A stretch of DNA of 64,000 bases from an uncultured Oscillospiraceae bacterium. Lineage in GTDB: Bacteria > Bacillota > Clostridia > Oscillospirales > Oscillospiraceae. Below, piece by piece: positions 25,168 through 33,746 of the stretch. The position numbers were made by a program, and so were the translations under genes. The stretch covers positions 62,001 through 126,000 of the forward strand of contig CAKTOF010000004.1 in the NCBI GenBank assembly GCA_934589675.1. Reading direction: 5' to 3'. Below the pieces are notes generated by a model. The model saw nothing but the letters and a program-made list of their open reading frames with translations. It was not told the DNA's origin and did no database searches. The number at the start of each line of letters is the position of its first letter. The first letter of the stretch is position 1.

Positions 25168-26121
25168 ATGGGCTTTTTTGACACCACGCTGATCATCACA
25201 AAGCAGATCGCAATCATGTTCCTCATGGTCGGCCTCGGCTATGCGCTCATCAAGACGGGATTTTTGACGGAATCATTCAACCTGATGCTTTCCAAGCTGC
25301 TGCTGCACATCATCATGCCGTGCCTGCTGCTGTCGTCGTTCCAGATCGGCTACGATCCCGCAACGGCAAGGCACATTGGGCTGGTGCTGCTCCTGTCCGT
25401 ACTCGTGCAGGGCATCAGCATTGCGGTCGGACGGCTCATGTTCGGCCGGCGGGACGACATGAAAAGCCGCGTCGCGAAGATCGGCGTCGGCTACTGCAAC
25501 TGCGGCTTCATGGGGCTGCCGCTTCTTCATGCCGTTCTGGGCGCGGAGGGCGTCATCTATGCCAGCGTGTTCATCATTGTGTTCAACATCGCCACCTGGA
25601 CGCACAGCTACGCCGTGCTGCGCGGCGGGAAGATCTTCGGAAAGGGCGGGCGGCCGCTGCATCAGATCCTGCTCGTGCCGAACATTCTGGCCGCGGCCGC
25701 AGGACTGGCGCTCTATTTTATGCCGTTTCGTCTGCCGTCGCTCATCCTGACGCCGCTTGCGTCCATCGGCGCGGCCAACACGCCGCTTGCCATGCTCGTG
25801 CTTGGGGGATTTCTGGCAAAGATCGACTTCCGGCGCGCCTTTACGGACAAAACGGCGCTGAGAGCCTACTTCGGGCGGCTCGTGCTGTGCCCGGCAGTGA
25901 GCGCAGCGGCACTTGTGCTGCTGCCTGTGGGCGAGGCGGCGCGGACGGCCATGTTCGTCATCAGCACCATGCCGGCCTCGACGAGCCTTGGCCTCATGGC
26001 CGGCCTTTACGACGCGGACGGGCCGTTCGGCGCGCAGATCGTCGCGGTGAGCACGCTGCTGTCCGCAGTGACGATCCCGCTGATGACAGGCGCATATTTC
26101 GCGCTTGGCGCGGTGATCTGA
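25168..26121 (+). CDS. AEC-family transporter (auxin efflux carrier / malate permease type)
   Basis: A 317-residue integral membrane protein with about 10 helices. ATG 25168 follows GGAG at 8 bases; the frame is open further upstream but without a ribosome site and across the previous terminator. The first helix 'QIAIMFLMVGLGYALIKTGF' and the helix-4 region 'YCNCGFMGLPLLHAVLGAEG' with its Asn-Gly-Phe-Gly-P pattern are typical of the AEC family (PF03547). Bacterial members carry malate, lactate or related organic acids. It stands alone between its own promoter and the convergent nth gene, so the substrate is not indicated. Confidence 0.88.
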   Translation: MGFFDTTLIITKQIAIMFLMVGLGYALIKTGFLTESFNLMLSKLLLHIIMPCLLLSSFQIGYDPATARHIGLVLLLSVLVQGISIAVGRLMFGRRDDMKSRVAKIGVGYCNCGFMGLPLLHAVLGAEGVIYASVFIIVFNIATWTHSYAVLRGGKIFGKGGRPLHQILLVPNILAAAAGLALYFMPFRLPSLILTPLASIGAANTPLAMLVLGGFLAKIDFRRAFTDKTALRAYFGRLVLCPAVSAAALVLLPVGEAARTAMFVISTMPASTSLGLMAGLYDADGPFGAQIVAVSTLLSAVTIPLMTGAYFALGAVI

Positions 26122-26122
26122 G

Positions 26123-26758
26123 CTATTTCCCGGCAAAGCTCTTGCAGTACGGCGCAAGCGTGCATTCGCCGCACCTGGGGCTGCGCGCGGTGCAGACGGC
26201 GCGGCCATGGAGCACGATGCGGTGGCAGAAGTCGCTGCTCTTCTCCGGCGGGATGAGCTTGCGAAGCTGCAGTTCGCACTTGAGCGGGTCCTTCGTCCCG
26301 TCCGTCAGGCCGAGCCTGCCGGCGATGCGGATGCAGTGCGTGTCGCACACATAGGCCTCTTTCCCATACAGGTCGCCGAGCAGCAGATTGGCGGTCTTGC
26401 GGCCGACGCCGGGGAGCTTGAGCAGGTCCTCCATCGTGTCCGGCACGCGGCCGCCGAAGTCGCGCTCAAGCATCTGGCAGGCGAGGACGATGTCGCGCGC
26501 CTTATGCTGGTAAAACCCGCACGAGTGGACGAGCCGCTCAACGTCAGCCACGTCCGCCTGCGCGAACGCGTGCAGCGTCGGATAAGCGGAAAACAGCGCC
26601 GGCGTGACAAGGTTCACGCGCGCGTCCGTGCATTGAGCCGAAAGACGCACGGCGATCATCAGCTGATAATCCGCCTGAAAATGAAGCGCGCACACCGCGC
26701 CGGGGTAGGCTGCCTCCAGCGCGGCAATGACGCCCTCGGCACGTTCTTTTTTTCTCAT
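26123..26758 (-). CDS. nth: Endonuclease III (DNA glycosylase/AP lyase)
   Basis: A 211-residue base-excision repair enzyme that removes oxidised pyrimidines and cuts AP sites. The ATG at 26758 begins 'MRKKERAEGVIAALEAAYP'; a longer frame lacks a ribosome site. The helix-hairpin-helix 'LPGVGRKTANLLLG' carries the catalytic Lys, and 'VCDTHCIRIAGRLGL' the catalytic Asp. The C-terminal 4Fe-4S ligands are spaced C-X6-C-X2-C-X5-C ('CTARSPRCGECTLAPYC'), exactly as in the family. The stop lies 1 base from the convergent AEC gene stop. Confidence 0.95.
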   Translation of the reverse strand: MRKKERAEGVIAALEAAYPGAVCALHFQADYQLMIAVRLSAQCTDARVNLVTPALFSAYPTLHAFAQADVADVERLVHSCGFYQHKARDIVLACQMLERDFGGRVPDTMEDLLKLPGVGRKTANLLLGDLYGKEAYVCDTHCIRIAGRLGLTDGTKDPLKCELQLRKLIPPEKSSDFCHRIVLHGRAVCTARSPRCGECTLAPYCKSFAGK

Positions 26759-26779
26759 GGCAAAGCCCCGTTCCGTTCC

Positions 26780-26807
26780 GCGCGCAGGTGCCTGCGCGCT
26801 TTTTTTT
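26780..26807 (+). terminator. Rightward terminator upstream of glyA
   Basis: GCGCGCAGG / CCTGCGCGC with a minimal loop, followed by eight T on the + strand. It lies in the nth 5' region and would stop readthrough from the AEC gene before the glyA promoter. Confidence 0.7.
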
Positions 26808-26841
26808 GTCAGTATAGCACACATCTGCGCAGTTTTCCATC

Positions 26842-26870
26842 TTCACAGCGCGGCGACGCTCTGCTATAAT
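26842..26870 (+). promoter_or_regulatory. Sigma-A type promoter for glyA
   Basis: TTCACA (26842-26847), 17-base spacer and perfect TATAAT (26865-26870). The glyA start is 53 bases downstream of the -10. Confidence 0.8.
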
Positions 26871-26923
26871 AATGTGTAAAAGCCGGAAACGGCAGCGCAT
26901 TTGCGCCGAAAGGAGTTCTTACC

Positions 26924-28180
26924 ATGATCGTTCAGGAAATGATGGAGTTTCTCAAGCAGGCCGACCCGGAGCTGGGACAGGCGGTCTCACTCGAGTTTGA
27001 CAGACAAAGACGAAATATTGAGCTCATCGCCTCGGAGAACATTGTCTCGCCGGCCGTTCTGGCTGCGGCCGGGACGGTGCTGACGAACAAGTACGCCGAG
27101 GGCTATCCCGGCAAGCGCTATTATGGCGGCTGTCAGGACGTGGATCTGGCGGAGAACCTCGCCGTTGAGCGGGCGAAGCTGCTGTTTGGCTGCGGGTATG
27201 CCAATGTCCAGCCGCACTCGGGCGCGCAGGCGAACTACGCCGTCTATCAGGCGCTCTGCCAGCCGGGCGACACCGTGCTCGGCATGAATCTTGACCACGG
27301 CGGCCACCTGACGCACGGCAGCCCTGTGAACTTCTCCGGAAAGTACTACAACATCGTGCCCTACGGCGTCGACGAGACGACCGGTTACATCGACTATGAC
27401 GCGTTGCGGGAGCTCGCCCGCCGCGAGAAGCCGAAAATGATCATCGCGGGTGCGTCGGCCTATCCGCGCATCATCGATTTTGCCGCATTTGCCGACATCG
27501 CCCACGAGGTCGGCGCGTATCTTATGGTCGACATGGCGCACATCGCGGGCCTTGTCGCCGCGGGCGAGCATCCGTCGCCCATCCCGTATGCCGACGTTGT
27601 GACGACAACGACGCACAAGACGCTCCGCGGCCCGCGCGGCGGCATGATCCTCTGCAACGACGAGGCCATCGCCAAGAAGATCAACTCCGCCGTCTTCCCG
27701 GGCAGTCAGGGCGGCCCGCTCATGCACATCATCGCGGCGAAGGCCGTCGCCTTCGGCGAGGCGCTGCGGCCGGAGTTCAAGACATACCAGCACCAGATCG
27801 TCCTCAATGCGAAAAAGCTGGCGGACGGGCTGATGGAGCGCGGCTTCCGCCTTGTCTCGGGCGGCACGGACAACCACCTCATGCTCATCGAACTTCAGAA
27901 CTTTGAGGATCTGACCGGCAAGGAGTTTGAGCGCCGGCTCGACGAGGTGCGCATCACTGTCAACAAGAACAAGGTCCCCGGCGATCCGCGCAGCCCGTTC
28001 GTCACGAGCGGCATCCGCGTCGGCACGCCGGCCGTCACGAGCCGCGGCTTTACCGAGGGCGACATGACCGTCATTGCCGAGCTCATGGCCGAGGCGGCCA
28101 CGGATTTCGAGGCCAAGGCCGACTCCATCCGCGCGCGCGTCGGCGAGCTGTGCGCGCGCCATCCGATCTACGAGGACTAA
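26924..28180 (+). CDS. glyA: Serine hydroxymethyltransferase
   Basis: A 418-residue PLP enzyme interconverting serine plus tetrahydrofolate with glycine plus 5,10-methylene-tetrahydrofolate, the main one-carbon source. It starts at ATG 26924 after AAAGGAG. Signatures: '[20 protein letters not shown]' (folate/PLP region), '[14 protein letters not shown]', '[10 protein letters not shown]', and '[16 protein letters not shown]', in which the Lys forms the Schiff base. Full family length. Strong promoter upstream; rarA follows 19 bases downstream on the same strand and is probably co-transcribed. Confidence 0.97.
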   Translation: MIVQEMMEFLKQADPELGQAVSLEFDRQRRNIELIASENIVSPAVLAAAGTVLTNKYAEGYPGKRYYGGCQDVDLAENLAVERAKLLFGCGYANVQPHSGAQANYAVYQALCQPGDTVLGMNLDHGGHLTHGSPVNFSGKYYNIVPYGVDETTGYIDYDALRELARREKPKMIIAGASAYPRIIDFAAFADIAHEVGAYLMVDMAHIAGLVAAGEHPSPIPYADVVTTTTHKTLRGPRGGMILCNDEAIAKKINSAVFPGSQGGPLMHIIAAKAVAFGEALRPEFKTYQHQIVLNAKKLADGLMERGFRLVSGGTDNHLMLIELQNFEDLTGKEFERRLDEVRITVNKNKVPGDPRSPFVTSGIRVGTPAVTSRGFTEGDMTVIAELMAEAATDFEAKADSIRARVGELCARHPIYED

Positions 28181-28199
28181 AAGAGGGGAGTGAGCTGCG

Positions 28200-29468
28200 G
28201 TGCCCGTCTATCAGCCGCTGGCCGACGAGATCCGGCCGGCGTGCCTGGACGATGTGTTCGGGCAGGCGCATATTTTGGGCGAGGGCAAGATGCTGCGCCG
28301 CATCATCGACTCCGGCAACATCCCAAACCTCATCTTCTACGGCCCATCCGGCACCGGGAAGACGACGGTCGCGAACATCATCGCCAAGCAGACAAATCGA
28401 ACTTTATGTAAACTTAACGCGACGACGGCGTCCACGGCCGACATCAAGGAGATTGTCGCGCAGCTCGACACGTTTTTAGCGCCGAACGGCGTGCTGCTCT
28501 ACCTCGACGAGATCCAGTCGTTCAATAAGCGACAGCAGCAGTCGCTGCTCGAGTACATCGAAAACGGCAAGATCACGCTCATCGCGTCCACAACGGAGAA
28601 TCCGTATTTCTATGTGTACAACGCGATTTTGTCCCGCTCGACCGTCTTTGAGTTCAAGGCCATCACGCCCGAGGCGGCGCGGCAGGCCATCGACCGCGCC
28701 GTAAGCTACATGGCCGAGAAGACCGGCCTGACGCCGGATGCAGAGCCGGGCGCGCTCGATCAGATTGCCTTCGCCTGCGGCGGCGACCTGCGCAAGGCCA
28801 TGAACGCCGTGGAGCTCCTGTTTTCCGCAGGGCGCACGGACGGCACAACGCTGCGCATCACATGCGCAGACGCGCGGGAGCTTGCGCAGAAGTCTGCCAT
28901 GCGCATGGATCGCGACGGGGATGCGCACTACGATCTGCTCTCCTGCCTGCAAAAGTCCATCCGCGGGTCAGACCCGGACGCGGCTGTGCTGTATCTGGCA
29001 AGGCTGCTTGAGGGCGGTGACATGATCGCCGCCTGCCGGCGGCTGATGGTCATTGCGTGCGAGGACGTCGGCCTGGCGTACCCCATGGCCGCGGCGGTCA
29101 CGAAATCGTGCGTGGACATGGCGCTCCAGCTCGGGCTTCCCGAGGCGCGCATCCCGCTGGCCGAGGCGGCGGTGCTGCTGGCCACGAGCCCGAAGTCCAA
29201 TTCGTCCTATCTGGCCATCAACCGCGCGCTGGGCGATGTCCGCGCGGGCAAGGGCGGCGGCGTGCCGCGCCATCTGCAGAACGTCCACGCCGACGGCGCG
29301 GAGGTGCAGGACGTGCCCGGTTATCAATACCCGCACGATTATCCGAATCATTATGTAAACCAACAGTACCTGCCGGACGATCTGGCTGGCACGGTCTATT
29401 ACGAGTACGGCGAGAACAAGACCGAGCAGGCCGCGCGCCGCTACTGGGACGAGATCAAGAACCAATAA
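28200..29468 (+). CDS. rarA: Replication-associated recombination protein RarA (MgsA), AAA+ ATPase
   Basis: A 422-residue clamp-loader-like ATPase acting at stalled replication forks. GTG 28200 follows GAGGGGAGTGAG. Walker A 'FYGPSGTGKTTVANIIA', Walker B 'LLYLDEIQSFNKRQQ', sensor 1 'LIASTTENPYF', and the C-terminal tetramerisation/MgsA segment 'KSIRGSDPDAAVLYLARLLE', 'SPKSNSSYLAINRAL' and 'GYQYPHDYPNHYVNQQYLP' are all diagnostic. One oddity: 'NKRQQQSLL' has Gln-Gln-Gln where many RarA have QQDA/QQAA. It is probably read from the glyA promoter. Confidence 0.95.
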   Translation: MPVYQPLADEIRPACLDDVFGQAHILGEGKMLRRIIDSGNIPNLIFYGPSGTGKTTVANIIAKQTNRTLCKLNATTASTADIKEIVAQLDTFLAPNGVLLYLDEIQSFNKRQQQSLLEYIENGKITLIASTTENPYFYVYNAILSRSTVFEFKAITPEAARQAIDRAVSYMAEKTGLTPDAEPGALDQIAFACGGDLRKAMNAVELLFSAGRTDGTTLRITCADARELAQKSAMRMDRDGDAHYDLLSCLQKSIRGSDPDAAVLYLARLLEGGDMIAACRRLMVIACEDVGLAYPMAAAVTKSCVDMALQLGLPEARIPLAEAAVLLATSPKSNSSYLAINRALGDVRAGKGGGVPRHLQNVHADGAEVQDVPGYQYPHDYPNHYVNQQYLPDDLAGTVYYEYGENKTEQAARRYWDEIKNQ

Positions 29469-29472
29469 AAAA

Positions 29473-29505
29473 AGGGCACTGCGCCTTCGGCTCAGCGCAG
29501 TGCCC
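29473..29505 (-). terminator. Terminator for the leftward gene at 29492 (structure shared with the rarA 3' end)
   Basis: GGGCACTGCGC / GCGCAGTGCCC is a perfect 11-bp stem. The A-run (29466-29473) on its left gives a T-run only for leftward transcripts. The hairpin overlaps the last 3 bases of the leftward gene and lies just after the rarA stop. Confidence 0.7.
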
Positions 29506-29806
29506 CGCCGCAGCTGCACACGATGCGCTGCGCGGCCGCAAGCTCGTCCGGCTCCGCCCGGATGCGCAGCACGCCCGGCGCGGAAGCATGGGCGCGCGGC
29601 ACGCCGCTGTGCACCAGCGCGTGGGGCAGCGCCGCGTTCTGCGCGCCGGTATAGAGCCCCGTCTCGTCAAATCCGGCCGGATGCGGCGGACGGACGGGCG
29701 CAGCGCGCCCGAGCAGCTCCGCGCTCACACCCATCTGGCGCAGAAGGCGCATGGCGCTTGCGGCCGCGGCCGTGCTCGGAAATGTTGCGGAAAGATGCAG
29801 TGACAT
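29492..29806 (-). CDS. Small unknown protein (possibly DUF3343-like at its N-terminus)
   Basis: A 104-residue frame from ATG 29806 (minus strand), preceded by GGGAG at 8 bases, and ending at a leftward terminator. The start '[32 protein letters not shown]' has the strand-helix-strand feel of the DUF3343/putative Se-S carrier family, but the rest ('LGRAAPVRPPHPAGFDETG') does not match what I remember of that family. The C-terminus ends 'IVCSCGG' with a Cys-x-Cys. It is the only coding sequence on this strand in its neighbourhood. The ribosome site, terminator and plausible codon use support it as a real gene; function unknown. Confidence 0.55.
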   Translation of the reverse strand: MSLHLSATFPSTAAAASAMRLLRQMGVSAELLGRAAPVRPPHPAGFDETGLYTGAQNAALPHALVHSGVPRAHASAPGVLRIRAEPDELAAAQRIVCSCGGALR

Positions 29807-29811
29807 AACAT

Positions 29812-29844
29812 CAGCTCCCGTGGGTAATGTTCCCGCGGGAGCTG
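29812..29844. repeat. Inverted repeat between divergent small genes, covering one ribosome binding site
   Basis: CAGCTCCCG (29812-29820) and CGGGAGCTG (29836-29844) are perfect inverted arms, extended inward by T-G and GGG/CCC to a 13-bp stem with loop TAATGTT. On the minus strand the 29812-29820 arm holds the GGGAG ribosome site of the leftward gene. It could be an operator or an RNA switch. Confidence 0.6.
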
Positions 29845-29870
29845 CAGAATATGCGCAGGAGGGATGCAAA

Positions 29871-30068
29871 GTGGACGTCCGGCTTGGAGACGTATTGGAA
29901 ATGAAAAAGCCGCATCCGTGCGGCAGCCGGGAGTGGAGGGTGCTGCGCACGGGCATGGATTTCAGGCTCAAATGCCTCGGCTGCGGCCACGAGATCCTCA
30001 CGCCGCGCAGCAAGGCAGAGAAAAACATCCGCAAGATCCGCAGAGAGGATGAAACCGATGGAGAATAA
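29871..30068 (+). CDS. DUF951-family small zinc-ribbon-like protein
   Basis: A 65-residue protein starting at GTG 29871, 8 bases after AGGAGGG. The whole sequence fits DUF951 (YyzM-like): 'VRLGDVLEMKKPHPCGS', 'WRVLRTGMDFRLKCLGCGHEI' and 'TPRSKAEKNIRKI'. Three conserved Cys and the His make a plausible zinc site. The function of the family is not established. The end overlaps the start of the hisC-like gene by 11 bases, so the two are translationally linked here. Confidence 0.88.
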   Translation: MDVRLGDVLEMKKPHPCGSREWRVLRTGMDFRLKCLGCGHEILTPRSKAEKNIRKIRREDETDGE

Positions 30069-31122
30069 ATACTGGGCCGGCCGCATCCGGAGCTTAGAGC
30101 CCTATGTCGCGGGCGAGCAGCCGAAGGACCGGTCGTACATCAAGCTCAACACAAATGAAAATCCCTACCCGCCCTCGCCGCGCGCCGTCGAGGCGCTTAA
30201 AAGCACGCCGCCGGCCGACCTCCGGCTCTATCCGGATCCGGAGTGCGGCATTCTGGCGGACGCGCTCTGCCGCGCCTACGGCGTGCGGCCGGAGCAGGTG
30301 TTTATCGGCAACGGCTCGGACGAGGTGCTCGCATTCTGCTTCGCCGCGTTTACAGACGGCGACACGCCCGCCGTGTTCCCGGATCTCACCTACAGCTTTT
30401 ACCCCGTGTACGCGGGCCTGTTCGGGTCAAAGACGCGCATCGTGCCGGTAAATGATGACTTCACGATCCCGCTCGACGCGCTTTGTCGCAACGACGGCAC
30501 CGTCGTCCTCACCAATCCGAACGCGCCGACGAGCCTCGCCGTGCCGCTGGCATCCGTCGAGCGCGTTGTGCGTGAAAATCCGGATCACGTCGTCATCGTC
30601 GACGAGGCGTATGTCGACTTCGGCGCGGAGAGCGCCGTGCCGCTGCTTGAAACCTATGATAACCTGCTCGTCGTGCAGACAATGAGCAAGTCCCGCTCGT
30701 TCGCGGGGCTTCGCGTCGGGTACGCATTCGGCAGCGAGGCGCTCATTTCGGCGCTTGATACCGTCAAAAATTCGTTCAATTCCTACACGGTCGACCGCGC
30801 GGCCATGCGCGCTGCGGCCGCGGCCGTGGACGATGCGGACTACTTCCGCGCGTGCTGCGAAAAGGTCATCTCCGCGCGCGAGACGGCAGCGGCGGAGCTT
30901 CGCGCGCTCGGCTGCGAGGTGCTGCCTTCAAAGAGCAACTTCCTGTTCGCCCGCACGCCGGGCGTTCCGGGGAAAAGCGTCTATGAGGGGCTGCGCGCGC
31001 GCGGCATCCTCGTGCGCTGGTGGGACAAGGCGCGCATCCGCGACTTTGTCCGCATCACGGTCGGCACGCCGGAGGAAATGGACGCGCTCGTGCGCGCGAT
31101 GCGCGAGATCAAGGAGGGATAA
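30058..31122 (+). CDS. hisC: Histidinol-phosphate aminotransferase family (HisC-like), PLP enzyme
   Basis: A 354-residue class I/II aminotransferase. ATG 30058 is chosen because GAGAGG lies 9 bases before it; ATG 30049 abuts that site. 'SYIKLNTNENPYPPSPRAV' and 'FIGNGSDEVLAF' are the HisC N-terminal and phosphate/PLP motifs. 'LTNPNAPTSLAV', 'VDEAYVDF' and 'TMSKSRSFAGLRVGY' supply the Asn, Asp/Tyr and Schiff-base Lys. HisC transfers an amino group from glutamate to imidazole acetol phosphate. No other his gene is nearby, so a role with aromatic or other amino acids is possible. A radical SAM gene starts 2 bases after its stop. Confidence 0.88.
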   Translation: MENKYWAGRIRSLEPYVAGEQPKDRSYIKLNTNENPYPPSPRAVEALKSTPPADLRLYPDPECGILADALCRAYGVRPEQVFIGNGSDEVLAFCFAAFTDGDTPAVFPDLTYSFYPVYAGLFGSKTRIVPVNDDFTIPLDALCRNDGTVVLTNPNAPTSLAVPLASVERVVRENPDHVVIVDEAYVDFGAESAVPLLETYDNLLVVQTMSKSRSFAGLRVGYAFGSEALISALDTVKNSFNSYTVDRAAMRAAAAAVDDADYFRACCEKVISARETAAAELRALGCEVLPSKSNFLFARTPGVPGKSVYEGLRARGILVRWWDKARIRDFVRITVGTPEEMDALVRAMREIKEG

Positions 31123-31124
31123 CC

Positions 31125-31997
31125 ATGGTGGAATACGTGGGCGATGTGTACCGCCCGCCCGGGGAGTGGAGAAGCTTTCTGCTTCAGGCGACGGTCGGAT
31201 GCAGCTACAACGGCTGCACGTTCTGCGGGATGTATAAGAGCAAGAAGTTCTACATCAAAGACCTTGACGAGACGATCGGCGATATCCGCGAGACGGCCGC
31301 CATGTACAATAAGTTTGAAAAGGTGTTCCTGTGCGACGGCGACGCCATCATCATCCCGCAGGAAAACCTGCTGAAGATCTTAGATGAGCTCCGGCGCGAC
31401 TTTCCGAATCTGCGCCTCATCTCGACCTATGCCGGCCCGCGCAGCACGATGACAAAGACGCCCGAGCAGCTGCGGCAGCTTCACGAGGCCGGCCTCGGCC
31501 GGGCGTACCTCGGCGTGGAGTCTGGCTCGGACAGCGTGCTTCGCGCTGTCAATAAGGGCGCGACGAGCGCGGACATGCTGCGCGCCGGGCGCGCGCTCAT
31601 TGACGCGGGCATCGACCTTTGGGCCATCATTCTGATTGGCCTCGGCGGGCAGGCGGGAAGCCGCGAGCACATCGCCTCGACCGTCCGGCTCATCAACGAG
31701 ATGCGCCCGAATCACCTGTCGAGCATGAATCTGACGCCCGTGCCGGGAACAAAGCTCTACTCGCAGGTCGAGCGCGGGGAGTTTCAGGTTTTAACGCCGC
31801 AGCAGAGCCTCATCGAGACGCGCGCGCTCATCGAGGGGCTGAACGTCCCGAAGCTGCACTTTACCTCCGACCACGCGTCGAACTACCTGCCGCTCAAGGG
31901 CACGCTGCCCGACGAGCGTGAGCGGATGCTCGCGCTCATCGATGGCGCTCTTGCGGGAACGGTGGGTATCCGCAGCGAAGGCAGCCGCGGGCTGTAA
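31125..31997 (+). CDS. Radical SAM protein of unknown substrate (Elp3/HemN-like fold)
   Basis: A 290-residue protein starting at ATG 31125 after AAGGAGGG, which is inside the end of the hisC-like gene. The 4Fe-4S/SAM cysteines are in 'TVGCSYNGCTFCGMYKSKKF' (C-X4-C-X2-C spacing). 'VFLCDGDAIIIP' and 'YLGVESGSDSVLRAVNKG' are SAM-binding features of the Elp3/MiaB/NifB class. There is no extra cluster or TRAM domain and no B12 domain, so it is a minimal radical SAM barrel. Co-transcription with the aminotransferase is likely but a shared pathway is not obvious. Function unknown. Confidence 0.88.
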   Translation: MVEYVGDVYRPPGEWRSFLLQATVGCSYNGCTFCGMYKSKKFYIKDLDETIGDIRETAAMYNKFEKVFLCDGDAIIIPQENLLKILDELRRDFPNLRLISTYAGPRSTMTKTPEQLRQLHEAGLGRAYLGVESGSDSVLRAVNKGATSADMLRAGRALIDAGIDLWAIILIGLGGQAGSREHIASTVRLINEMRPNHLSSMNLTPVPGTKLYSQVERGEFQVLTPQQSLIETRALIEGLNVPKLHFTSDHASNYLPLKGTLPDERERMLALIDGALAGTVGIRSEGSRGL

Positions 31998-32010
31998 GAT
32001 CACGGCGAGC

Positions 32011-32051
32011 GAAGGCCGCAATTCCGTCTGGAATTGCGACCTTCTTTTTTT
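32011..32051 (+). terminator. Terminator after the radical SAM gene
   Basis: A 15-bp stem GAAGGCCGCAATTCC / GGAATTGCGACCTTC (one wobble) around GTCT, followed by seven T, 13 bases after the stop. Confidence 0.92.
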
Positions 32052-32068
32052 GCGCCCGGCGCTATACT
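32034..32068 (+). promoter_or_regulatory. Possible spoIIG-operon promoter with unusually long spacer
   Basis: TATACT (32063-32068) lies 34 bases before the spoIIGA start. The best -35-like hexamer, TTGCGA (32034-32039), is 23 bases away. The Bacillus spoIIG promoter, activated by Spo0A~P, has a 22-base spacer, so this is suggestive. No exact Spo0A box was seen, and the -35 sits within the upstream terminator. Confidence 0.35.
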
Positions 32069-32101
32069 CTAAAAAAGACGCTGGCGGGAGGAGGTGCGGC
32101 T

Positions 32102-32959
32102 GTGGTCGTCTATGCCGACGAGGCATTTGCGCTCAATGCGCTGCTCGATCTGCTGCTGCTGCGCGCCTCGGCGCGCGTCGGCGGCGTGCGCTGCCGCCTG
32201 TGGCGGCTGATGCTCGGCGCGGCCGTCGGCGGCGTCTACGCCGCGGCGTGCTGCTGGCCCGCGCTTGCGCTTGCCCGGTGCATTCCGGCGCAGCTTCTGG
32301 CGCTCGCGGCCATGACGGTCACGGCGTTCGGCGTGTCGCGCCGCGCGCTATGGCAGGGCGCGCTGCTGCTCGCGCTGGCATTTGCGCTGTGCGGCGCGCT
32401 TACGGCGGCCGCGCGCGTGCTCGGCGCGCGCCTTCTGCCGTATGGCGCGGGCGTGTGCTACGCGCTGGATTTTCCGTCGCTCGTGCTCGCGTCCGGCGCG
32501 GCATTTGGCCTGACGGCGCTGTGCTTTTCCGGCCTCGGCGGCCATTCGGGCGGCGACATCGTCCCGGCGCAGGCGTCGCTCTTCGGAAAAAGCGTCCGGT
32601 TTTCGGCGCTGCGCGATACCGGCAACACGCTGCGCGACCCGGTGACCGGCGCGCCTGTGCTCACGGCGGATATTGCGCTTGCGCGCGAGCTGCTTCCGCC
32701 GGATGCGGCGGCGCTCGTGACAGCCGGCGCACTGCGGGATCCGGCAGCGCTGCTGGCGGGCGTGAGCCGTGCGTGCCCGCGCCTTCGGATGCGGCTGATC
32801 CCGTACAGCGCCGTCGGCGTGCAGAGCGCGCTGCTGCTCGCCGTGCGCTGTGATGAACTCACGATCGCCGGGGAAAAACAGCCCGGCGCCCTGATGGCGC
32901 TCTCGCCGACCGATGTGTCCGGCGGCGGGGCATATCAGGCTCTGACAGGAGGGAATTGA
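32102..32959 (+). CDS. spoIIGA: Sigma-E processing peptidase SpoIIGA
   Basis: A 285-residue mother-cell membrane aspartic protease that cleaves pro-sigma-E. GTG 32102 follows GGGAGGAGG. The N-terminal half has about five hydrophobic helices ('[19 protein letters not shown]' first). The C-terminal half carries the catalytic '[15 protein letters not shown]' with D172, matching the SpoIIGA D-S/T-G-N motif, and '[10 protein letters not shown]'. Length and adjacency to sigE (2-base gap) confirm it. It is the first gene of the spoIIG operon. Confidence 0.95.
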   Translation: MVVYADEAFALNALLDLLLLRASARVGGVRCRLWRLMLGAAVGGVYAAACCWPALALARCIPAQLLALAAMTVTAFGVSRRALWQGALLLALAFALCGALTAAARVLGARLLPYGAGVCYALDFPSLVLASGAAFGLTALCFSGLGGHSGGDIVPAQASLFGKSVRFSALRDTGNTLRDPVTGAPVLTADIALARELLPPDAAALVTAGALRDPAALLAGVSRACPRLRMRLIPYSAVGVQSALLLAVRCDELTIAGEKQPGALMALSPTDVSGGGAYQALTGGN

Positions 32960-32961
32960 CC

Positions 32962-33648
32962 ATGCTGTTTCACTTTGTTCTGCGCGCGCTGCGCCCGGCG
33001 AAGATCCTCTACATCGGCGGCAGCGACGTCCTGCCCGCGCCGCTTCCCGCCGACGAGGAGCGCGCGCTGCTCGCGCGCCTTTCCGACCCCGACGCGCGGC
33101 GGATGCTCATCGAGCACAATCTGCGCCTTGTCGTGTACATCGCGCGCCGCTTTGAAAACACGGGCGTTGGGCTTGAGGACCTGATTTCCATCGGCACCAT
33201 CGGCCTCATCAAGGCCGTCGGCACGTTCCGGCCGGACAAGAACATCAAGCTGGCGACATACTCATCCCGCTGCATCGAAAACGAGATCCTGATGCACATC
33301 CGCAAGATCTCCGGGCAGAAGACGGAGATCTCGCTCGACGAGCCGATCAACACCGACTACGACGGCAACGAGCTTCTTTTGTCCGACGTGCTCGGCACGG
33401 ACGGCGACACGGTGCTGCGGCCGATCGAGGAGGACGCCGACCGCCAGATGCTGCGCGAGGCGCTCTCGCGCCTGCCCGACCGGGAAAAGCGCATCGTGGA
33501 GATGCGCTTCGGCCTCGGCGGCCGCAAGGAAAAGACGCAGAAGGAGGTCGCCGACCTCATGGGCATCTCGCAGTCTTATATCTCCCGGCTGGAGAAGCGC
33601 ATCATGCTCCGCCTGCGGCGCGAGCTGAGCCGTCAGGGCGCAAAATAG
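32962..33648 (+). CDS. sigE: RNA polymerase sporulation sigma factor SigE
   Basis: A 228-residue early mother-cell sigma factor. ATG 32962 lies 7 bases after CAGGAGGGA; a TTG at 32956 is less well placed. A short amphipathic pro-region precedes '[19 protein letters not shown]', which contains the SpoIIGA processing region. '[20 protein letters not shown]' and '[20 protein letters not shown]' are SigE signatures of regions 2 and 4. In many Firmicutes sigG follows directly; here the next genes are an ABC exporter, so sigG is elsewhere. Confidence 0.96.
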   Translation: MLFHFVLRALRPAKILYIGGSDVLPAPLPADEERALLARLSDPDARRMLIEHNLRLVVYIARRFENTGVGLEDLISIGTIGLIKAVGTFRPDKNIKLATYSSRCIENEILMHIRKISGQKTEISLDEPINTDYDGNELLLSDVLGTDGDTVLRPIEEDADRQMLREALSRLPDREKRIVEMRFGLGGRKEKTQKEVADLMGISQSYISRLEKRIMLRLRRELSRQGAK

Positions 33649-33660
33649 CCGGGCAGTTTA

Positions 33661-33689
33661 TTGACAGATCATGCAGATGTGTGTACAAT
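33661..33689 (+). promoter_or_regulatory. Strong sigma-A type promoter for the ABC exporter
   Basis: Perfect TTGACA (33661-33666), 17-base spacer, TACAAT (33684-33689); the ATPase gene starts at 33747. Confidence 0.85.
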
Positions 33690-33746
33690 CGAAGCAGTGC
33701 AAGGCACGATTTGAGTCCAGAGCCTCGCCGGAAAAGAGGGTACGCC

